Assembly: GCA_002327865.1 (NCBI GenBank)
Contig: DCUQ01000043.1
Location: 1-21,844, forward strand
Source of the DNA: Syntrophaceae bacterium UBA2210
GTDB lineage: Bacteria; Desulfobacterota; Syntrophia; Syntrophales; UBA2210
Reading direction: 5' to 3'
DNA length: 21,844 nt
Below the pieces are notes generated by a model. It saw nothing but the letters and a program-made list of their open reading frames with translations. It was not told where the DNA came from and made no database searches. Shown here in pieces: positions 17,443 through 21,844 of this stretch. Each line of letters begins with the position of its first letter. Within the stretch, counting starts at the first letter, position 1. The position numbers and the translations under genes were made by a program.

Positions 17443-19282
17443 TCTGAACGGTTATAATCCCGGAAGATTCAGGGGAAGAATTCAAATCGTCATATGGCTT
17501 GTATTTCTTGCCTTTTTTCTCCTGATCGCCAGACTGTGGCAGCTCCAGATCGTCAGGGGGGATGATTTGCGCAAGCGTTCCGAAAACAACAGGGTCTGCA
17601 TCCAGGAAATAAAACCTCTCCGGGGATTGATTATGGACAGTCAGCGGAATATCCTCGTGGATAATCAATCATCTTTTGACGTCTCCATAATTTCCGAAGC
17701 CGCAAAAGATATGGGAGCTGTGGCTGTTATTAAAAAATTAAAGCAGTTGTGCGATCTGGACGAAGACGAGATATCCCGCGAAGAAGCTTCTTTTGCATCC
17801 GGACGTTCTTTTATCCCCGTCAGAATCTGTAAGAATATAGACAGAGATAAACTGGCGGTGGTGGAAACCAATTCTCTGGACCTGCCCGGTGTGGTTGTGA
17901 ATGTTGTCCCTGTAAGGGAATATATCTACGGAAATATGATGGCCCACATTCTCGGTTATGTCGGGAGCATAAGCAGTTCGGAACTGGGAAGAGACATATA
18001 CGCAGGTTATAAACCTTATGATATAGTAGGGAAATACGGGATCGAGCAATATCTTGATGGATATCTCAAGGGTGAAAGCGGCAGGGAGCAGGTAGAAGTC
18101 GATGTCGCCGGGAGACGGCTGAATGTATTGGGAAGAATCGAACCTGTTTTCGGTTACAATGTTGTTCTCGATATCGATGCGCATCTCCAGAAAATCTGCT
18201 GGGATGCTTTTGATGAAAAGGCAGGGGTGGCGATTGTCATGAATCCGCACACAGGCGCTGTTATGGCGATGGTCAGCAAGCCGTCTTTTGATCCCAATCT
18301 GTTTAATCGCGGGATATCGGGAGAGATATGGAAAAAGCTGCGGGAAGACCACATGTGTCCTTTACAGAACAGGGCGATTTCGGGTCAATACCCTCCCGGT
18401 TCCACTTACAAGCTTATTGTAGCGGCTGCTGCGCTCGAAGAGGGTCTGATAAACGGGAATACCGAAATCTCCTGTAACGGAACCTACAAGATGGGAGACA
18501 GGACATTCAGGTGCTGGAAAAAAGAGGGACATGGCACCTTGAGTCTGCATCGCGCCATCGTGGAATCGTGTGATGTCTATTTTTATCATCTGGGAGAAAT
18601 GCTTGGTGTTGATAAGCTGGCGGAATATGCCGGAAAATTCGGTTTAGGGCATAAAACCGGCATATCGCTTCCCGGAGAAAAAGGGGGTCTGATCCCTACG
18701 AAGGAATGGAAACGGAAAAGATATGGTAAGCCCTGGCAGAAAGGCGAAACCACGTCGCTGGCTATCGGGCAGGGTTTTACACTTGTGACGCCTCTCCAGT
18801 TGCTGGGAGCATACTGCGCAATAGCCAACGGAGGAACTCTTTATAAGCCGCGGCTTGTGAATAGAATTGAAACGCCCGATGGACAGGCGATAAGTGAATT
18901 TCCCCCTGAGATAGAGGGGATATTGCCTGTCAGCAGAAAAAATATTGATATATTGAAATATGCGCTGTGGGGGGCGGTCAACGAACCCCACGGTACAGGC
19001 TGGCTCTTAAAGAGAGAAGAAAAGGATGTATGCGGAAAGACCGGTACGGCACAGGTTGTAATGATGGAGGAAGATGCACCCGGCGATATGAATGACATAC
19101 AGTACAAATTAAGAGATCATGCCCTTTTTGTATGTTTCGCGCCTTACAAAGATCCCTCCGTGGCGATCCTGGTTATAGTGGAGCACGGAGGCCATGGCGG
19201 GTCTGCAGCCGCTACCATTGCACGCAGGATTGTTGACGGGTATTTTAATCTCGATCTAATAAGGGGAAAATGTGAAAATTGA
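17423..19282 (+). CDS. mrdA: Penicillin-binding protein 2 (peptidoglycan transpeptidase)
   Basis: A 619-residue class B penicillin-binding protein that cross-links peptidoglycan during elongation. One membrane anchor spans about 20-38, followed by the periplasmic pedestal with the conserved NRVCIQEIKPLRGLIMD-type segment. The transpeptidase domain carries all three active-site motifs: Ser327-x-x-Lys330 in PPGSTYK, Ser382-Cys-Asp384 in ESCDVYFY, and Lys539-Thr-Gly541 in CGKTGTAQ. SCD in place of SxN is normal for PBP2. Length is typical. The start overlaps mreD by 20 bases and the end overlaps rodA by 11, so the three genes should be made in fixed proportion. Confidence 0.97.
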   Translation: MPGNQDNLNGYNPGRFRGRIQIVIWLVFLAFFLLIARLWQLQIVRGDDLRKRSENNRVCIQEIKPLRGLIMDSQRNILVDNQSSFDVSIISEAAKDMGAVAVIKKLKQLCDLDEDEISREEASFASGRSFIPVRICKNIDRDKLAVVETNSLDLPGVVVNVVPVREYIYGNMMAHILGYVGSISSSELGRDIYAGYKPYDIVGKYGIEQYLDGYLKGESGREQVEVDVAGRRLNVLGRIEPVFGYNVVLDIDAHLQKICWDAFDEKAGVAIVMNPHTGAVMAMVSKPSFDPNLFNRGISGEIWKKLREDHMCPLQNRAISGQYPPGSTYKLIVAAAALEEGLINGNTEISCNGTYKMGDRTFRCWKKEGHGTLSLHRAIVESCDVYFYHLGEMLGVDKLAEYAGKFGLGHKTGISLPGEKGGLIPTKEWKRKRYGKPWQKGETTSLAIGQGFTLVTPLQLLGAYCAIANGGTLYKPRLVNRIETPDGQAISEFPPEIEGILPVSRKNIDILKYALWGAVNEPHGTGWLLKREEKDVCGKTGTAQVVMMEEDAPGDMNDIQYKLRDHALFVCFAPYKDPSVAILVIVEHGGHGGSAAATIARRIVDGYFNLDLIRGKCEN

Positions 19283-20375
19283 TCGCAGATTGCTTGCACA
19301 TTTCGACTGGGTACTTCCGGGGCTGGTGCTTTTGATAAGCGGAATCGGTATCCTGAATCTTTACAGTGCCGGATACAACCTGTCTGCCGGCAGAGAGCTT
19401 CTCTATGTGAAGCAGATGTTCTGGATTCTGCTGGGGCTGATTATGATGATTATCGCCTTCAGTGTGGACTATCATATCATCATGCGGCATGCCTATCTTA
19501 TTTACGCTGTCACCGTTTTTCTGCTTTTGCTGGTTTTTTTCTACGGAAATATGACACACGGTTCACAGAGATGGCTGGTTCTGTGGGGATTTTCCTTCCA
19601 ACCGTCAGAGTTGATGAAACTGTCGATCATCATCGTTATGGCACGATACTTTAACGATAACTTCGAAAAGGGTTATAAACTCGGTAATCTGACAACGCTG
19701 CTGATAATCCTGGGGATCCCTTTTCTGTTGATAGTCAAGCAGCCGGATCTGGGTACCGCCATGTTTTTATTGATCCTGGTCTTTTGCATGGTGATTTTTG
19801 TCGGGGTCAGCAGAAAATTTTTAATCTGTTTCATCTCGGGTGGTATAGTATTTACTCCGTTGTGCTGGTTTCTCATAAAGGATTATCAGCGAGAACGGAT
19901 AGTTACATTTCTAAACCCTGAACGGGATCCGTTCGGCGCCGGTTATCATATTATACAATCCATAATTGCCATAGGTTCCGGTGGAATCCTTGGTAAGGGG
20001 ATTTTGAAGGGAACCCAGACGCAACTGAAATTTCTGCCTGAGCAGCAGACGGATTTCGTCTTTTCCGTTTTTGCCGAGGAATGGGGTTTCCTTGGTGTGT
20101 TTTTCCTGTTGCTTCTATTCCTCGCCTTGATAATGTGGGGTTTGAAGATTGCACGGCGTTCCAGAGATTTCCCGGGGACATTGATAGCTTTCGGAGTAAC
20201 AATGCTTTTTTTATGGGGAATACTGATAAATATCGGCATGGTTATCGGCATATTGCCTGTTGTCGGCATACCGCTTCCCTTTTTCAGCTATGGAGGATCC
20301 TCGATGATTGTACTGATGACAGGAGCGGGTTTGCTGATGAATGTGAGTATGCGGAGGTTTATACTTCAGCGTTGA
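19272..20375 (+). CDS. rodA: Peptidoglycan glycosyltransferase RodA (SEDS family)
   Basis: A 367-residue polytopic membrane protein that polymerises lipid II in partnership with PBP2. About ten hydrophobic segments are visible. Family signatures include GSQRWLVLWGFSFQPSELMKL, KQPDLGTAM and the loop LPEQQTDFVFSVFAEEWGFLG, whose Asp261 corresponds to the essential catalytic Asp of SEDS enzymes. PLPFFSYGGSSM near the end is also diagnostic. The start is a GTG inside the last codons of mrdA, with AAGGGG just ahead of it. Nothing is truncated. Confidence 0.97.
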   Translation: MKIDRRLLAHFDWVLPGLVLLISGIGILNLYSAGYNLSAGRELLYVKQMFWILLGLIMMIIAFSVDYHIIMRHAYLIYAVTVFLLLLVFFYGNMTHGSQRWLVLWGFSFQPSELMKLSIIIVMARYFNDNFEKGYKLGNLTTLLIILGIPFLLIVKQPDLGTAMFLLILVFCMVIFVGVSRKFLICFISGGIVFTPLCWFLIKDYQRERIVTFLNPERDPFGAGYHIIQSIIAIGSGGILGKGILKGTQTQLKFLPEQQTDFVFSVFAEEWGFLGVFFLLLLFLALIMWGLKIARRSRDFPGTLIAFGVTMLFLWGILINIGMVIGILPVVGIPLPFFSYGGSSMIVLMTGAGLLMNVSMRRFILQR

Positions 20376-20434
20376 TTTTTTTACAAAACCGGCGATGTGC
20401 GCAGCAGTTTCCCTGTTGTAAAGTTACTGAAAAA

Positions 20435-20542
20435 ATGGCAAAAGAGTTAAAAATAAAAGTCCATGTGTCTGTGATGAAATACATTTTATCTGATTCCGGC
20501 CCTTTCGAGCCGATAAGAGGCACGGAGGAGAGGAGATCTTGA
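20435..20542 (+). CDS. Possible 35-residue small protein between rodA and the bactofilin gene
   Basis: An ATG-started frame of 35 codons (beginning MAKELKIKVHVSV) whose TGA ends exactly one base before the bactofilin ATG. No clear Shine-Dalgarno precedes it and I recognise no family, so it may be chance. It is listed because the abutting stop and start are what translational coupling looks like. Confidence 0.15.
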   Translation: MAKELKIKVHVSVMKYILSDSGPFEPIRGTEERRS

Positions 20543-20929
20543 ATGATGAATAGGAAGAAAGAAAACGGCAGCGAGGATATGAAGGCTTTTTTGGGGAAAG
20601 GAGCAGAGTTCAGCGGGAAGCTTGTGCTCAATGGCCTGGTGAGAATCGACGGGGAATTCAAGGGTGAAGTACTGGGCAATGGAACGCTGATTATAGGGGA
20701 GGGTGCCTATATTGAAGCGGATATCGCGGTTGACAACGTGGTTATTTCCGGTGAGGTGAAAGGAGATCTCAACATAAAGAAAAAAGTGGAGATTACACCC
20801 TCCGGCAAACTTTCAGGAAATATAAAAACATCGGTTCTTGAGGTACAAGAGGGCGCAACGCTTGACGGCATGTGCCAGATGTCGGACAAAGATACGATTA
20901 AGTGCCCGGAAAGCGAGACAGTCGAATAA
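20543..20929 (+). CDS. Bactofilin (polymer-forming cytoskeletal protein)
   Basis: A 128-residue bactofilin (DUF583). A short charged N-terminus of about 14 residues leads into the right-handed beta-helix core (about 15-110), seen as the repeating hydrophobic/glycine pattern FSGKLVLNGLVRIDGEFKGEV, GTLIIGEGAYIEADI and NVVISGEVKGDL. A short acidic tail follows. Bactofilins polymerise without nucleotide and act as scaffolds for wall enzymes and cell shape, so its place right after the elongasome genes is sensible. Two ATGs in tandem (20543 and 20546) are possible starts behind a GGAGGAGAGGAG region. It may share the mre transcript or be separate; 167 bases part it from rodA. Confidence 0.94.
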   Translation: MMNRKKENGSEDMKAFLGKGAEFSGKLVLNGLVRIDGEFKGEVLGNGTLIIGEGAYIEADIAVDNVVISGEVKGDLNIKKKVEITPSGKLSGNIKTSVLEVQEGATLDGMCQMSDKDTIKCPESETVE

Positions 20930-21017
20930 CGGAAAGTGTCTTGCCGAAAAACATACCGCAATACGGATCCCTTATTAAAAGGTAATGATATTAAAATGTG
21001 TCTCCTATCAAAAAAAC

Positions 21018-21047
21018 TTGACAAGATTCTGGAGTTGTGTTTAGTAC
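21018..21047 (+). promoter_or_regulatory. Candidate promoter upstream of the ATP synthase operon
   Basis: A perfect -35 hexamer TTGACA (21018-21023) is followed after 18 bases by TAGTAC, a weak -10 (three of six consensus bases). It would leave a leader of roughly 300 bases before the first ATP synthase gene. A second TTGACA at 21095 has no -10 partner. Confidence 0.35.
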
Positions 21048-21144
21048 TGCCCGGTTTTATCAAATATTTTGATGGGAAATTTTTAAGGTAGTTTTTGACA
21101 CAGTCGCAAGAAGGCAAACTCAGCGAATCCGTCGCTTCGTCCAT

Positions 21145-21193
21145 AGTGATAAATCTTGTGTTTTCAGTGTGCTGTATTTCAAGATTTCTCATT
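21145..21193. repeat. Imperfect inverted repeat resembling a degraded dispersed repeat element
   Basis: AAATCTTG (21151-21158) pairs with CAAGATTT (21180-21187). Beyond one mismatch, AGTGA (21145-21149) pairs with TCATT (21189-21193) using one wobble. The right arm runs on into GCAATGAC. From memory, dispersed palindromic elements of many environmental bacteria have arms of this kind (GTCATT... ...AGAAATCTTG), so this may be a decayed copy. Only one copy lies in this window, so the repeat nature is inference. Confidence 0.35.
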
Positions 21194-21240
21194 TTGCCCG
21201 CAATGACAAGCAGCCGGAGCTTTCTGCGATTTCGTTGGCT

Positions 21241-21270
21241 GTTACCTTGCGAATGGAACGCGGAGGTAAC
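21241..21270. other. Strong hairpin of unknown role upstream of the ATP synthase operon
   Basis: GTTACCTTGCG (21241-21251) pairs with CGCGGAGGTAAC (21259-21270) around a 7-base loop. This gives 11 pairs, one a wobble, with a single bulged G. No T-run follows on either strand, so it is not a standard terminator. It may be a leader structure or part of the repeat-like block just before it. Confidence 0.5.
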
Positions 21271-21371
21271 CGGATAAAAGAGTCTCCTTGACGATTGAAA
21301 CTCCCGCGATGTGTTGCAGAACACTTTAATATTTCTCTCATAACATTGAATACAAGGAATGGTAATCAATA

Positions 21372-21797
21372 ATGATAGATCTGAATTCCACACTTTTGGT
21401 CCAGATGGTCAACTTCCTTTTGTTGATTCTTATACTGAATTTTCTCCTTTACAAACCTGTTTTTAAAATTATCGAAAAAAGAAATAAAAAGATTGAAGAG
21501 TCGAATGAAGAAGTAAGCGCTCTCAATAAAACAGTAGAAGATAATATGTCTAAATACGAGGAGAAGATACGTTCGGCACGGTCGGAAGCTGCTGCTCAGA
21601 GAGATGAGATCAAGGAGGAAGGGGCGAAGCAGGGGAAAGAGATAACCGATAAAGCAAGAGGGGAAATCTCGGAGACGATGGAAGACTTTAAGGCAAGACT
21701 GCAAAATGAGACTGATAAAGCCAGAAATGTTCTGCGGGATCAAACCAGGGCCATAGCTACAGAGATTTCCGCGAAGGTATTGGGAAGGGGTATATAG
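21372..21797 (+). CDS. ATP synthase F0 subunit b' (b-type stator subunit)
   Basis: A 141-residue protein with the b-subunit layout: one N-terminal membrane helix (about 8-27), the YKPVFKIIEKR turn where the helix leaves the membrane, then a long charged coiled coil (about 38-130) rich in Glu, Lys, Ala and Arg. It would form half of the peripheral stalk holding F1 against rotation. The next gene starts directly after its stop and also looks like a b subunit, so this one is best read as b' (often called atpX or atpF2), an arrangement I know from Desulfobacterota and phototrophs. The Shine-Dalgarno is weak (AAGGA, about 14 bases upstream), so the start is slightly uncertain. Confidence 0.88.
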   Translation: MIDLNSTLLVQMVNFLLLILILNFLLYKPVFKIIEKRNKKIEESNEEVSALNKTVEDNMSKYEEKIRSARSEAAAQRDEIKEEGAKQGKEITDKARGEISETMEDFKARLQNETDKARNVLRDQTRAIATEISAKVLGRGI

Positions 21798-21844
21798 ATG
21801 AAGCGCCTTGTAGTCGTTTTTAGTGTAATCTCGATAGTTTTGTT
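21798..21844 (+). CDS. atpF: N-terminus of the next gene, probably the second F0 b subunit (cut by window end)
   Basis: The ATG follows the b' stop with no gap. Fifteen codons are visible, reading MKRLVVVFSVISIVL, a basic start followed by a hydrophobic run that looks like a signal peptide. In Desulfobacterota the second b subunit often begins with such an extra export-like segment before its membrane helix. The assignment is from position and this pattern, since no b-subunit motif is in view yet. Confidence 0.6.
   Translation, partial: MKRLVVVFSVISIVL

Larger units (their letters stand above)
20930..21371. other. 442-base gap between the bactofilin and ATP synthase genes
   Basis: No gene is supported here. 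The gap contains a candidate promoter (21018-21047), an AT-rich perfect palindrome just after it (21059-21073), an imperfect long inverted repeat (21145-21193) and a strong hairpin (21241-21270). The short open frames on either strand lack ribosome-binding sites and family resemblance. Confidence 0.5.

Noticed and set aside
21095..21277. 60-codon plus-strand frame and overlapping minus-strand frames upstream of the ATP synthase genes
   Set aside because: No ribosome-binding site, unlikely composition, and the sequence is better explained by inverted repeats.

Overview
The window reads as a chromosomal segment of an anaerobic Gram-negative bacterium, most likely from the Desulfobacterota (former Deltaproteobacteria). 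The signs are an oxygen-sensitive-type indolepyruvate:ferredoxin oxidoreductase (iorAB) beside an FrhB-type iron-sulfur flavoprotein, a lipoprotein with a lipobox, a complete mreBCD-mrdA-rodA elongasome cluster, a bactofilin, and the start of an F-type ATP synthase operon with two consecutive b-type subunits. This placement is inference from gene content; no marker was compared against a database.

Layout. 1-1952 (+): 3' part of a YyaL/DUF255 thioredoxin-like protein, cut by the window edge. 2019-2690 (-): a lipoprotein of unknown family with a textbook sigma-70 promoter. 2859-8701 (+): galE, polA, a crotonase-family gene and a BaiN/HI0933-type flavoprotein. 8767-12465 (-): a tight operon reading FrhB-like subunit, iorA, iorB. 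12753-14348 (-): a PpiD/SurA-N-type membrane-anchored chaperone. 14775-20375 (+): mreB, mreC, mreD, mrdA (PBP2), rodA. 20543-20929 (+): bactofilin. 21372-21844 (+): ATP synthase b' and the first codons of the next b subunit.

How the genes work together. MreB, MreC, MreD, PBP2 and RodA form the lateral-wall synthesis machine. The last three genes overlap and are probably translationally coupled. mreB has its own promoter, and its start is best placed at a TTG codon behind a strong Shine-Dalgarno site. Divergent from mreB is the PpiD-like periplasmic folding factor. IorAB would oxidise aryl-pyruvates to aryl-acetyl-CoA with reduction of ferredoxin; the adjoining FrhB-like protein is a plausible electron-transfer partner.

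Points most worth a second look: the PpiD-like protein appears to lack the parvulin domain precisely; DNA polymerase I has lost three of four acidic residues of its proofreading site; the FrhB-IorAB operon; a structured, dispersed-repeat-like block between the bactofilin and ATP synthase genes; and hairpin-bearing noncoding gaps at 12478-12752 and 15813-16120. I found no tRNA, rRNA, CRISPR array, insertion sequence or phage gene, and no strong case for a wholly new system. Most of the window is core chromosomal content.
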